Source of the DNA: Frigoribacterium sp. SL97
GTDB lineage: Bacteria > Actinomycetota > Actinomycetes > Actinomycetales > Microbacteriaceae
Assembly: GCF_026625765.1 (NCBI RefSeq)
Contig: NZ_CP113062.1
Location: forward strand, 186,001 to 250,000
DNA length: 64,000 nucleotides
Direction of reading: 5' to 3'
How positions within the stretch are numbered: the first letter of the stretch is position 1; the number at the start of each line of letters is the position of its first letter. Both the position numbers and the translations under genes were made by a program. This document shows positions 1-7,853 of the stretch, one piece after another. The notes below the pieces were generated by a model. That model searched no databases. It worked only from the letters and a program-made list of their open reading frames with translations, and was not told the DNA's origin.

Positions 1-422
1 CCGTCGGCAACGTCCCCCTCGCAGCGGTCCTCTGGAACGGTGGGATCAGCTTCGGCGGTGTGATCAGCTTCATCTTCGCCGACCTGATCATCATCCCGAT
101 CATCATCATCTACCGGAAGTACTACGGCTGGAGAGCAGCCCTCCGCATCACCGGGATCTTCTACGGCGCCATGGTCCTCGCCGGCTACGCCGTCGAACTG
201 CTCTTCACCCCGCTGCACCTCGTCCCCACGAACCGGCACCTCACCATCGTGACGACCTCGATCAGCTGGAACTACACCACCTGGCTCAACATCGTGTTCC
301 TGCTCGTCGCGGCGTTCCTGCTCGTCGTCTTCACCCGCAGCGGCTCATGGCCCATGCTCCGCATGATGGGTGACCACCCCGATGCCCACGACCAGGCACA
401 CGCCGAGCACGGCAAGCCCTGA
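1..422 (+). CDS. Permease of the YraQ/ArsP type, C-terminal part
   Basis: The window begins inside this gene. The frame is open from base 3 to the TGA at 420-422 and gives the last 139 residues. The stretch VGNVPLAAVLWNGG followed by FGGVISFIFADLIIIPIIII and a YRKYYG turn is typical of the YraQ/UPF0718 permease family, which has about eight membrane helices and includes organoarsenical exporters. Three further hydrophobic segments follow, then a short His/Asp-rich cytoplasmic tail. The substrate cannot be told from this part. The 5' end lies outside the window. Confidence 0.8.
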   Translation, partial: VGNVPLAAVLWNGGISFGGVISFIFADLIIIPIIIIYRKYYGWRAALRITGIFYGAMVLAGYAVELLFTPLHLVPTNRHLTIVTTSISWNYTTWLNIVFLLVAAFLLVVFTRSGSWPMLRMMGDHPDAHDQAHAEHGKP

Positions 423-600
423 CCCGACCGGCCACGCCGACAGGGCGAGCTAGGCCACACAGCATCGTCGGAATCACGCCACACAGCGTTCCCAGCCACA
501 ACGTGTCGACGCTCACTCCTGCGGTGCTCGCCGGCGCCAGGACCCCGTTCCCCGTCGCGACGACGGGGTCAGGTGCGGCCGATCGGCCGCTGCGACCTGC

Positions 601-638
601 AGGAGGCGCGGTGCGCGGAATCCGGCACCGCGCCTCCT
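601..638. repeat. Inverted pair of the AGGAGGCGCGG motif
   Basis: Arms at 601-614 and 625-638 are perfectly complementary (AGGAGGCGCGGTGC) around a 10-base loop. It lies between the convergent permease and alcohol dehydrogenase genes and could form a strong bidirectional hairpin, but no T-tract follows. Just upstream, 541-600 holds two further GC palindromes (GACCCCG...CGGGGTC and GCGGCCGATCGGCCGC). The rest of 423-651 shows nothing else recognisable. Confidence 0.7.
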
Positions 639-651
639 CGGGGTGGTCGCG

Positions 652-1695
652 TCAGGGGACGATGACGGCCCGGCCGCGGACGGTGCCGGCGGCGAGGGCC
701 TCGTAGGCCTTCGGGCCGTCGTCGAGCGAGTAGCGCTGCGTGGCGACCTCGACCTGGCCGGCCCGGGCGAGGTCGAGGACCTCGATCAGTTCGCTGCGGC
801 TGCCCCAGTAGGGGATGCGCACGGCGACGTCGTAGGCGATCGCGCCGAAGCCGAGCTCGACGGTGCCGCCACCGATGCCGACGATGGTCACGTCGGCGTC
901 CGCCGCGGCGACCGCGACGGCCGTGGCCATCGTCGGCCCCGCCCCGACGAAGTCGAAGACGGCCTGGACGCCGAGGCCCCCGGTGATCTCGCGGATGGCG
1001 TCCGCGGCGTGCTCGTCGCTGATCACCGTGTGGTGCGCACCGACGTGCTTCGCCAGCTCGAGCTTCTCGTCGCTCACGTCGAGCGCGATGATCTGCGCAC
1101 CCGAGAGCGCCCGCAGGATCTGGATTCCGACGTGCCCGAGGCCTCCGGTGCCGATGACGACGGCGTAGGTGCCGGCGCCGAGCTTCGGCAGCGAGGTCTT
1201 GATCGCGTGGTACGGCGTGAGGCCGGCGTCGGTGAGCGACACGTTCTCGACCGGGTCGAGGTCGCCGAGCGGCACCAGGTGGCGGGGGTCGTCGACGATC
1301 ATGTACTCGGCCATCGACCCGGGAGCGCCGAGCCCGGGAGGCTTGATGCCCTCGGCGGCGGCGTTGACGCAGTAGTTCTCCTTGCCCTGGGCGCACTGGT
1401 GGCACCGACCACAACCCCACGGGCCGTAGACGGCGACCGCGTCACCGACCTGCAGGTGCTCGACGCCCTCGCCGAGCTCGGCCACGATGCCGGCGCCCTC
1501 GTGCCCGAGCGTGAGCGGCAGCGGGTAGCCCTGCGCGGTGTAGTCCTCTTCACCGAGGCTCATGACGTACTCGTCGGAGTGGCAGACACCGGCCGCCGTG
1601 ACCTTCAGCAGCACCTGCCCGGGGCCGGGTGACGGCTTCTCGATCTCGACGACTTCGGGGTGCTGACCGACCTGGGTGTACTGGAGTGCCTTCAT
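652..1695 (-). CDS. Zinc-dependent alcohol dehydrogenase (MDR family)
   Basis: A 347-residue medium-chain dehydrogenase/reductase. Seen: catalytic-zinc region GVCHSDEY and GHEGAG; structural-zinc cysteines in CGRCHQCAQGKENYC; an NAD(P) Rossmann turn GTGGLGHVG about residue 180. It would oxidise an alcohol or reduce an aldehyde in the cytoplasm; the substrate is unknown. The ATG (MKALQYTQVG) is chosen because the MDR fold starts there and a TAGCCT hexamer lies 7 bases upstream, although the frame stays open further upstream. It is convergent with the permease and divergent from the next gene. Confidence 0.9.
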   Translation of the reverse strand: MKALQYTQVGQHPEVVEIEKPSPGPGQVLLKVTAAGVCHSDEYVMSLGEEDYTAQGYPLPLTLGHEGAGIVAELGEGVEHLQVGDAVAVYGPWGCGRCHQCAQGKENYCVNAAAEGIKPPGLGAPGSMAEYMIVDDPRHLVPLGDLDPVENVSLTDAGLTPYHAIKTSLPKLGAGTYAVVIGTGGLGHVGIQILRALSGAQIIALDVSDEKLELAKHVGAHHTVISDEHAADAIREITGGLGVQAVFDFVGAGPTMATAVAVAAADADVTIVGIGGGTVELGFGAIAYDVAVRIPYWGSRSELIEVLDLARAGQVEVATQRYSLDDGPKAYEALAAGTVRGRAVIVP

Positions 1696-1702
1696 GGGCC
1701 GC

Positions 1703-1708
1703 AGGCTA
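1703..1708 (-). promoter_or_regulatory. Leaderless -10 hexamer TAGCCT
   Basis: On the minus strand TAGCCT is followed by 7 bases and then the ATG of the alcohol dehydrogenase. It fits the TANNNT-N6/7-start pattern repeated across this window. No clear -35. Confidence 0.45.
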
Positions 1709-1847
1709 CGCCCGACCGCTGGAGAACGCACGACAGGTGTCGCGTTACCGGAGGGGTCGGGGCGCGGTCGGGGCGCGGTCGGGGTCGTGCCGCCGGCGGT
1801 GTCGGGGCGTGGTGGTGGCGGTGACCGACGGTGACGGTGGTCGGCCC

Positions 1848-1853
1848 TACGAT
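1848..1853 (+). promoter_or_regulatory. Leaderless -10 hexamer TACGAT
   Basis: TACGAT is followed by 7 bases and the ATG at 1861. There is no Shine-Dalgarno sequence, which suggests leaderless transcription. Confidence 0.45.
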
Positions 1854-1860
1854 CGACGGC

Positions 1861-2307
1861 ATGGCACACCTGCACCGGGCCGGCATGAGCCCCTCCAAGA
1901 TCGACCTGCTCGACGCCTGGGTGCCGACCCAGCCGTGGTTCGAGGGCCCACCCCGGTCCGAGGGCACGGCCGACGAGGGCCTGCGCAGCGTCGCGGCCTT
2001 CCGCTTCGACGACCCGGCGGGCGAGGTCGGCGTCGAGACGATCATCGTCGCCACGCCCGACGGCGTGCAGTTGCAGGTGCCCCTCACGTATCGCGACGCT
2101 CCCCTGGCCGGTGCCGACGACCACCTCGTCGGGACGACCGAGCACTCGGTTCTCGGCACGCGGTGGGTCTACGACGGCACGGCCGACCCGGTCTGGGCCG
2201 CGGCCCTCGCGACGGCCGTGCTGACCGGCGGCACCCAGGCCGAGGCCTGGTTCGAGGTCGACGGCGAGCGACAGCTCCGCGAACCGAACTCGACCGTCGT
2301 CGGCTAG
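1861..2307 (+). CDS. Maltokinase N-cap-like protein, N-terminal 148 residues (frameshifted)
   Basis: The product (MAHLHRAGMSPSK...) resembles the cap-like N-terminal domain of actinobacterial maltokinases, found here as a free-standing protein: note WVPTQPWF, DDPAGEVGVETI, VPLTYR and EHSVLGTRWVYDG. Its role is unknown, possibly linked to alpha-glucan metabolism. The frame ends at TAG 2305-2307, but the family continues for about 80 residues, and the missing part follows directly in frame 2. Removing T2305 restores GGC AGC GCC ACC (GSATPGTPVPD). So one extra base truncates the protein, or the sequence has an error here. Confidence 0.75.
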   Translation: MAHLHRAGMSPSKIDLLDAWVPTQPWFEGPPRSEGTADEGLRSVAAFRFDDPAGEVGVETIIVATPDGVQLQVPLTYRDAPLAGADDHLVGTTEHSVLGTRWVYDGTADPVWAAALATAVLTGGTQAEAWFEVDGERQLREPNSTVVG

Positions 2308-2548
2308 CGCCACCCCGGGCACCCCCGTGCCCGACGTCGACCGCCTCACCGTCGACCAGGTCGAGGGCCGGACGGTCGTCACCGGCGCGGCGGTCCGCAT
2401 CGTCGTCGCCCGCGTCCTCGGTCGACACGACGCCGGCGCCCTCGCCTCGACCGGCGGCCACAGCGGCGACCACGGGGTCGAGGTCCTCACCGGCACGTGG
2501 ACCGGGCACGACCAGCCCGAGACGCTCGCCGTCGTGCTCACGGCATAG
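2308..2548 (+). pseudogene. Detached C-terminal part of the maltokinase-cap-like gene
   Basis: Frame 2 continues the preceding protein through TPVPDVDRLTVDQVEG to ...VEVLTGTWTGHDQPETLAVVLTA and stops at TAG 2546-2548. The ending LTGTW plus a hydrophobic strand is what the complete family shows. A GTG at 2327 could start a 73-residue peptide, but no ribosome site supports it. I read it as the 3' piece of one gene broken by a +1 insertion at 2305. Confidence 0.65.
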
Positions 2549-2556
2549 CCACCTGC

Positions 2557-2651
2557 AGGAGGCGCGGTGTTCGGTCGTCGCGCACGGCGCCTCCTCGACG
2601 TCCGGGCAGGAGGCGCGGGTGGCGTCCTCGACGAACTGCCCCGCGCCTCCT
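2557..2651. repeat. Two AGGAGGCGCGG hairpins in a row
   Basis: First inverted pair 2557-2595 (AGGAGGCGC with GCGCCTCCT, imperfect). Second 2608-2651, where AGGAGGCGCGGG pairs with CCCGCGCCTCCT. They sit between the cap-like gene and the deaminase gene, and may act as terminator-like structures; no T-tract is present. Confidence 0.6.
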
Positions 2652-2731
2652 CGTCTCGTCCCCAGACGGTCGCCGGGTGACGGGACGGTGAACGATCGTG
2701 CACGGGGCTTCGTCGGGAGGCACGCTGCCGC

Positions 2732-2737
2732 TACGGT
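2732..2737 (+). promoter_or_regulatory. Leaderless -10 hexamer TACGGT
   Basis: TACGGT lies exactly 6 bases before the ATG at 2744, with no Shine-Dalgarno sequence. Same layout as 5607, 12661, 43651 and 57586. Confidence 0.5.
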
Positions 2738-2743
2738 GGCCCG

Positions 2744-3904
2744 ATGACGGCGATCGACACCTCCCCGACGACCGCGGCCCCCGCGCCCGGCACGCCCCTC
2801 ACGGGCACGACCCCGACGACCAGCGACCACCTTCGGTCGCCCCTGTCGGGTACCAGCTCCTCGGGTACGGATTTCTCGGGTTCGCCCCTCTCGGGCACCG
2901 TGCTCGCGACGCCGCCCACGGCCGAGCTGCACCTGCACGTCGAGGGCACGCTCGAACCCGAGCTCGTCTTCGCCCTCGCCGACCGCAACGACGTCGACCT
3001 GCCCTTCGCCTCGGTCGACGAGCTGCGCGCGGCGTACTCCTTCGGCTCGCTGCAGGAGTTCCTCGACCTCTACTACGCGTGCACGGCCGTGCTGCAGACC
3101 GCACAGGACTTCCGCGACCTCGCCTGGGCCTACCTGGAACGCGCCCACGCCCAAGGGCTCCGTCACGTCGAGATGTTCTTCGACCCCCAGGCGCACACCT
3201 CTCGCGACGTCGACGTCGACGAGGTCATCGACGGGCTGACCCGGGCGCTCGGCGAGGCGCGCGAGCGGTTCGGCATCACGGGCGGGCTCATCCTCTGCTT
3301 CCTGCGGCACCTGCCGGTGGGCGACGCGGCCGCGACCCTCGAGTCCGTCGCGCACCGCGCCTCCGACCTGATCGGGGTGGGGCTCGACTCCTCCGAGGTG
3401 GGGTTCCCGCCCGCCGCGTTCGCCCGCGTCTTCGACCGTGCCCGCGCGCTCGGGCTGCACGTCGTCGCCCACGCCGGTGAAGAAGGCCCGCCGTCGTACG
3501 TCACGGACGCCCTCGACCTGCTGCACGTCGAACGCGTCGACCACGGGGTGCGCAGCCTCGAGGACGACGCCCTCGTCGCCCGCCTCGTCGCCGACCGGGT
3601 GCCGCTCACCGTCTGCCCACTGTCGAACCTGCGGCTCGCGGTGGTGTCCGACCTGGCCGAGCACCCGCTGCCCCGCATGCTCGAGGCCGGACTGCTCGTC
3701 ACGGTCAACAGCGACGACCCCGCCTACTTCGGCGGCTACGTGGGCGACAACTACGAGGCGCTGCGCGACGTGCTCGGGCTGGACGACGACATGCTCGCCC
3801 TGCTGGCGACGAACTCGGTCGAGGCGTCGTTCGCCGACGCCGGCCGCAAGGCCGAACTCACCGCCGAGGTGCAGGCCTGGCGCGAGGCGCGTCGCGCGGC
3901 CTGA
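2744..3904 (+). CDS. Adenine deaminase (adenosine-deaminase family)
   Basis: A 386-residue TIM-barrel metal hydrolase that would release ammonia from adenine or adenosine in purine salvage. Zinc ligands H63 and H65 lie in ELHLHVEG; later come HAGEE, VDHGVR and NSDDPAYFGGYV. HVEGTLEPE and SDDPAYFGGY are closer to the adenine-deaminase branch than to classical adenosine deaminase, so adenine is the likelier substrate (inference). The first 55 residues are an unusual Thr/Ser/Pro/Gly stretch with repeated SPLSGT-like units; the barrel begins near residue 58, so a later start is possible although none is obvious. Confidence 0.88.
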   Translation: MTAIDTSPTTAAPAPGTPLTGTTPTTSDHLRSPLSGTSSSGTDFSGSPLSGTVLATPPTAELHLHVEGTLEPELVFALADRNDVDLPFASVDELRAAYSFGSLQEFLDLYYACTAVLQTAQDFRDLAWAYLERAHAQGLRHVEMFFDPQAHTSRDVDVDEVIDGLTRALGEARERFGITGGLILCFLRHLPVGDAAATLESVAHRASDLIGVGLDSSEVGFPPAAFARVFDRARALGLHVVAHAGEEGPPSYVTDALDLLHVERVDHGVRSLEDDALVARLVADRVPLTVCPLSNLRLAVVSDLAEHPLPRMLEAGLLVTVNSDDPAYFGGYVGDNYEALRDVLGLDDDMLALLATNSVEASFADAGRKAELTAEVQAWREARRAA

Positions 3905-4065
3905 GGCTCGCTGCGTGAAGCGCGGGGCCTGAGGCGCGGGGGTGGGCGCCGACGCACGCGAGGGCGGGCGAGTTCGTGAAGGACGGGCCGTTCCGATGGA
4001 CCAGTGTCGACGAACTGGACGGACGGAGGTACCGTGCGTTCCGGTCGGTCAGGCGTCGCTGTTGG

Positions 4066-5322
4066 CTAGAGCGTGCGGCCGGCGTTGGCCTCGAGCCAGG
4101 CCTTGGGGTCGACCTGCGTCGTGCCACCCAGCAGCACCTCGAAGTGCAGGTGCTCGCCGGTCGCGACACCACTGCGGCCGACCTTGCCGACCAGCTCGCC
4201 CACCTGGACCGTCTGCCCGGCGACGAGCGGGCTCGAACCGATCTGCATGTGCGCGTACAGGGTGCTGACGCGCTGACCGTCGATCACGTGGTCGATCACG
4301 GCGTACTGACCGAACTGGCCGTGCATGCCAGACGTGCGCACCACGCCCGCGGCCGCGGCACCGATGGGGGTGCCGCCGCCGGGCGTCATGTCGAGGCCCA
4401 TGTGCATGCTCGAGCACGCCGCACACGGAGCCGCACGGGGACCGAAGCCCGAGCTGAGGACGACCGAGCCCGGGAACGGCCAGCGGATGTCACCGATGCC
4501 CGAGTTGACGATGGTGCCGGCCCCCGAGGAGGCGCGGTACGAATTCGTCGACCCCGCGACGTTCTTCGAGGTGACGACGGGCTCGGGCTCGGGTGGCGGA
4601 GGCGGCGGCGGCGGCGGTGCGTCGGTCACCCCGAAGGCGTCGCGGTCGGACACGGTCAGCACCACGAGCGACGCCGCGAGGGTCTGGGTCGGCATCGGCG
4701 CGGCACCGGCGGTCGGGATGTTCGACCCACCCAGGTCGCTCGCCGAGGCGGGGGTGAGGTTCGACGTGAAGAAGAGCATGACGGCGCAGACGCCGAGCAC
4801 GGGCAAGGTCGCCGCACGGACGCGCGACGAGACGGCCCGAAGCCGCGAACGGCCGGGGGTCGCCCGAGGGCTCGGGTTCGGGCGGCCGGCCTCTCGGGTC
4901 CGACGGAGCACGGCCGGCACGGAGGGGCGCGGGCGGCGCGCGACACGGGTCGCGGGTGCCGCCTCGGTGGCCGTCGCACCCACTTCCGAACCATGCACCC
5001 GGTTGCTCGTGGGTGCATCGTTCGACACCGGGTTCATCGCCGGGCTGGTCGCAGGAGCAGCGGAGGACGGTGCGGAGACGGGCGCAGCAGGAGCGGCGGC
5101 AGCGACCGGAGCAGTCGGAGGCGCAGCGGACGACGGGGCGGAGACGGGCGCAGCGGACGACGGGGCAAAGGCAGAACCAGCGTCGGCAGCGGCGGCAGCG
5201 GCGCGCTCGAGGGCGCGGGCCTCGCGGCGGGTCAGCGGCACGGCGGCACCGGGCGTCTGCTCGACGGGCGAGGTCGGCTCGGCCGGCACCACGGTCTCGC
5301 GGGTGTTCGAGGGGTCGGTCAT
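4066..5322 (-). CDS. M23 (LytM-type) peptidoglycan endopeptidase, membrane-anchored
   Basis: 418 residues. An Ala/Pro/Ser-rich cytoplasmic N-terminus (about 1-170) leads to one membrane segment (LPVLGVCAVMLFFTS, near 180). A proline run, then the M23 domain (about 290-415): MHMGLDMTPGGG carries the first His and Asp zinc ligands and GEHLHFEV the HxH pair. It should cut peptide bridges in the cell wall outside the membrane. The ATG has an AGGAAG ribosome site (complement of 5328-5333). Ala/Ser repeats (SAPSSAAP) in the N-terminus are tandem. The residues SYRASSGAG come from a copy of the AGGAGGCGCGG motif at 4526. Confidence 0.88.
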   Translation of the reverse strand: MTDPSNTRETVVPAEPTSPVEQTPGAAVPLTRREARALERAAAAAADAGSAFAPSSAAPVSAPSSAAPPTAPVAAAAPAAPVSAPSSAAPATSPAMNPVSNDAPTSNRVHGSEVGATATEAAPATRVARRPRPSVPAVLRRTREAGRPNPSPRATPGRSRLRAVSSRVRAATLPVLGVCAVMLFFTSNLTPASASDLGGSNIPTAGAAPMPTQTLAASLVVLTVSDRDAFGVTDAPPPPPPPPPEPEPVVTSKNVAGSTNSYRASSGAGTIVNSGIGDIRWPFPGSVVLSSGFGPRAAPCAACSSMHMGLDMTPGGGTPIGAAAAGVVRTSGMHGQFGQYAVIDHVIDGQRVSTLYAHMQIGSSPLVAGQTVQVGELVGKVGRSGVATGEHLHFEVLLGGTTQVDPKAWLEANAGRTL

Positions 5323-5385
5323 GAGCGCTTCCTGGGACGGACGGCGCGTCGACTCACGGTTCTCCTCGATGGGGCGGACCGACCC

Positions 5386-5391
5386 ACCTTA
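5386..5391 (-). promoter_or_regulatory. Probable -10 (TAAGGT) for the M23 gene
   Basis: TAAGGT on the minus strand, about 64 bases before the ATG at 5322, would give a leader of roughly 57 bases containing the AGGAAG ribosome site. The gap 5323-5618 otherwise shows only scattered GC-rich sequence; I see no riboswitch-like structure. Confidence 0.35.
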
Positions 5392-5606
5392 CGATCAGAG
5401 CCGCCCGCTGACCAGGGGTGGAGGCGAATTTTCAGGAGCTGCACCCTTCGTGGTCGACCGGCACCGCACCTCCTGACCGGGGTCGCTCGCCGTGATGCGG
5501 GTGACGCTACCGACCGTCCGGAGGGCCCGTCACACCCAGAACGCGGCACAGGCGGGGGCGCGGTCACCCCTCCTCGCGGGGCTTCCGCCGGGCAGGCGGC
5601 ACCCCC

Positions 5607-5612
5607 TACCCT
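5607..5612 (+). promoter_or_regulatory. Leaderless -10 hexamer TACCCT
   Basis: TACCCT is followed by 6 bases and the GTG at 5619; no ribosome site. Confidence 0.45.
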
Positions 5613-5618
5613 CGGGCC

Positions 5619-6005
5619 GTGACCTTCGTGCTGGCTGCCCTGCCCCTCCTGCTGATCGTGGGGGCGCTCGTCGACATCGTCACGCGTCCTGAAGGCGACG
5701 TGCGACACCTGCCCAAGGGCCTGTGGATCATGATCGTGCTGTTCCTGCCGCTGATCGGCAGCATCGTCTGGTTCGCCGCGGGCCGCGAGTACGGCAGCCG
5801 CGTCGAGCAGATCGGGCCCCGCGACCAGAGCCGGTACCACGAGGCTGCGGCCCGCACGCTCGACCACCGCGTCCGCAGCACCGAGCAACAGCTCGCCGAC
5901 CTCGACCGCGAGGCCGAGCACTACGAGCGACTCGCCCGCCTGGCGAAGCTCGAGGCCGAGGTCGAGCAGCGCCGCTCCGCGGCCGGCGACGACGTCCCTG
6001 CCTGA
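5619..6005 (+). CDS. PLD-nuclease N-terminal domain membrane protein
   Basis: 128 residues. Two membrane helices (about 2-20 and 35-55) flank VDIVTRPEGDVRHLPKGLWI and are followed by GSIVWFAAGR, the pattern of the phospholipase-D-nuclease N-terminal domain (PLDc_N), which occurs alone in many actinobacteria. The remainder (60-128) is a charged, probably coiled-coil tail on the cytoplasmic side. Function unknown. The GTG start is supported by the -10 hexamer 6 bases upstream. Confidence 0.75.
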   Translation: MTFVLAALPLLLIVGALVDIVTRPEGDVRHLPKGLWIMIVLFLPLIGSIVWFAAGREYGSRVEQIGPRDQSRYHEAAARTLDHRVRSTEQQLADLDREAEHYERLARLAKLEAEVEQRRSAAGDDVPA

Positions 6006-6040
6006 CCGGCCCCGCGCCTCCCGGCCGGCGGCGGCCGACG

Positions 6041-6086
6041 TCAGCCGCGCAGCCAGGCCGACGTCAGCCGCTCAGCCAGGCCGCCG
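6041..6086. repeat. Two 23-bp copies of the 3' end of the adjacent glucosidase gene
   Basis: Units 6041-6063 and 6064-6086 each begin with TCA (the stop codon, read on the minus strand) and nearly repeat 6087-6109, the final 23 bases of the coding sequence. The gene therefore ends in three tandem copies of its terminus, of which only the first is translated. Confidence 0.8.
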
Positions 6087-7778
6087 TCAGCCGCGCAGCC
6101 AGGCCGCCGTCTCGCCCGGCAGCTGCCCGGCATCCGTCAGCGGCCCGCTCGCGACGAGCACCTCGCCCGAGCCCAGCCCGAGCGCTGCCAGGTCGACGGG
6201 CTCGGTGCCGAACACGCACACCACGTGCCATCCGCCGGGGCGGACGAGGTGCAACACGTCGTCGCGGCCGTCGACGGGCAGCCAGTCGAGCGTCTCGTCG
6301 GTCTGCAGGTCGCGCCGCGCCGCGAGGGCCGCCCGGTAGAGCGCGAGCGTCGACGTCGCGTCGGCTTCCTCGGCCTCGACCGAGTACTCGCCGAACCACG
6401 AGGGCTGCGGCAGGTGCGCCTCGCCCGCGCCGAAGCCGAACGACGGCCCCGACCGGGTCCAGGGCAGCGGCACGCGGCAGCCGTCCCGACCGATGTCGAC
6501 GCCGGGATTGCGGAAGAAGGACGGGTCCTGGCGCTCGTCGGCGGGGATGTCGGCGACCTCGGGCAGCCCGAGTTCCTCACCCTGGTAGACGTAGGCGGAA
6601 CCGGGCAGGCCGAGCATGAACAGCGACGCGGCACGGGCCCGACGCAGGCCGGTCTCGACGTCGACCTCGGGCGAGGTGCCGCCCGAGAGCAGCCACTCGG
6701 CGCCCTGCTTGACGTCGCGACCGTCGAGGGCGGGCAGGCCGTACCGGGTCGCGTGACGGACGACGTCGTGGTTCGAGAACACCCAGGTCGTCGACGAGCC
6801 CGAGGCCTCGGCGGCGTCGAGGTTGTACGTGATGATGTCGTGGAACTGCGTGGCGTCGAAGTCGGCCTCGAGCAGGTCGAAGTTGAACGCCTGGCCCAGG
6901 CCCTCGGCGCTGGCGTAGCGGGCACGGCGCGACGGCTCGACCCAGGCCTCGGCCACGGCGATGCGCGGCGGGTCGTACTCGTCGAAGACCTCACGCCACG
7001 TGGCGTAGATCTCGTGCACCTCGTCGCGGTCCCACAGCGGGTGGTCGCCGTCGGCCTTGGGCAGCGCCTCGAGCTCGGCCGTGGACGGCAGCACCTCGGG
7101 CAGGCTCTTCGCCAGCCCGTGCGCCACGTCGACCCGGAAGCCGTCGACCCCGCGGTCCGACCAGAACCGCAGCGTGGTCAGGAAGTCCTCGCGCACCTCC
7201 GGGTTGTCCCAGTCCCAGTCGGGCTGCTCGCTCGCGAACGAGTGCAGGTACCACTGGCCGTCGGCGACGCGGGTCCAGGCCGGGCCGCCGAAGATCGACG
7301 TCCAGTCCGAGGGCGGCAGCTCGCCGGTCTCGCCGAGACCGTCGCGGAAGATGTAGCGCGCCCGGGCGGGCGATCCGGCGGGAGCGGCCAGCGCCTCCTG
7401 GAACCAGACGTGCCGGTCGGACGAGTGGTTCGGCACGAGGTCGGCGATCACCCGGATGCCGACCGCGTGCAGCGCGTCGATCATCTCGTCGAACTGCGCG
7501 AGCGTGCCGATCTTGGGGTCGACGTCGCGGTAGTCGTCGACGTCGTACCCGCCGTCGGCGAGGGCCGACGGATAGAACGGACTGAGCCAGACCGCGTCGA
7601 CGCCCAGCCGCTGCAGGTAGGGCACCGCCGCCGTGATGCCGGGCAGGTCGCCGATGCCGTCGCCGTTCGAGTCGGCGAAGCTGCGGGGATAGATCTGGTA
7701 GACCGCCGCCTGGCGCCACCAGGTCGGGTCGTCGGTCAGCAGCTCGGTCGAGGGTGCGGTGCGGAGCGTGTCGGTCAT
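6087..7778 (-). CDS. GH13 alpha-glucosidase
   Basis: 563 residues of an oligo-alpha-glucosidase. Seen: AVYQIYPRSFADSNGDGIGD at the N-terminus, DLVPNHSS, nucleophile Asp in GFRVDVAHG, acid/base Glu in AVAEAWV, and the third Asp in FSNHDVVRH. It would hydrolyse imported alpha-glucosides (maltose, isomaltose, trehalose or sucrose cannot be separated here) to glucose in the cytoplasm. It lies downstream of the sugar ABC genes (7854-11077) on the same strand, which supports joint use and control by the ROK repressor at 11239. Confidence 0.92.
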   Translation of the reverse strand: MTDTLRTAPSTELLTDDPTWWRQAAVYQIYPRSFADSNGDGIGDLPGITAAVPYLQRLGVDAVWLSPFYPSALADGGYDVDDYRDVDPKIGTLAQFDEMIDALHAVGIRVIADLVPNHSSDRHVWFQEALAAPAGSPARARYIFRDGLGETGELPPSDWTSIFGGPAWTRVADGQWYLHSFASEQPDWDWDNPEVREDFLTTLRFWSDRGVDGFRVDVAHGLAKSLPEVLPSTAELEALPKADGDHPLWDRDEVHEIYATWREVFDEYDPPRIAVAEAWVEPSRRARYASAEGLGQAFNFDLLEADFDATQFHDIITYNLDAAEASGSSTTWVFSNHDVVRHATRYGLPALDGRDVKQGAEWLLSGGTSPEVDVETGLRRARAASLFMLGLPGSAYVYQGEELGLPEVADIPADERQDPSFFRNPGVDIGRDGCRVPLPWTRSGPSFGFGAGEAHLPQPSWFGEYSVEAEEADATSTLALYRAALAARRDLQTDETLDWLPVDGRDDVLHLVRPGGWHVVCVFGTEPVDLAALGLGSGEVLVASGPLTDAGQLPGETAAWLRG

Positions 7779-7853
7779 CGTGGAGCGAGGTCCTCTCGGG
7801 GGTGGTGGGTTGCCTGGGGGTCAGGAGGCGCGGGCCGCGCCCCCGACGGACGC

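Noticed and set aside
454..487. Repeated GCCACACAGC at 454 and 478
   Set aside because: Only two 10-base copies with no pairing or further context; too little to call an operator.
652..2703. Very long open frame on the minus strand (683 codons) covering two genes
   Set aside because: Only its last 347 codons, from 1695, have protein-like content; the rest is the high-GC shadow of the plus-strand cap-like gene.
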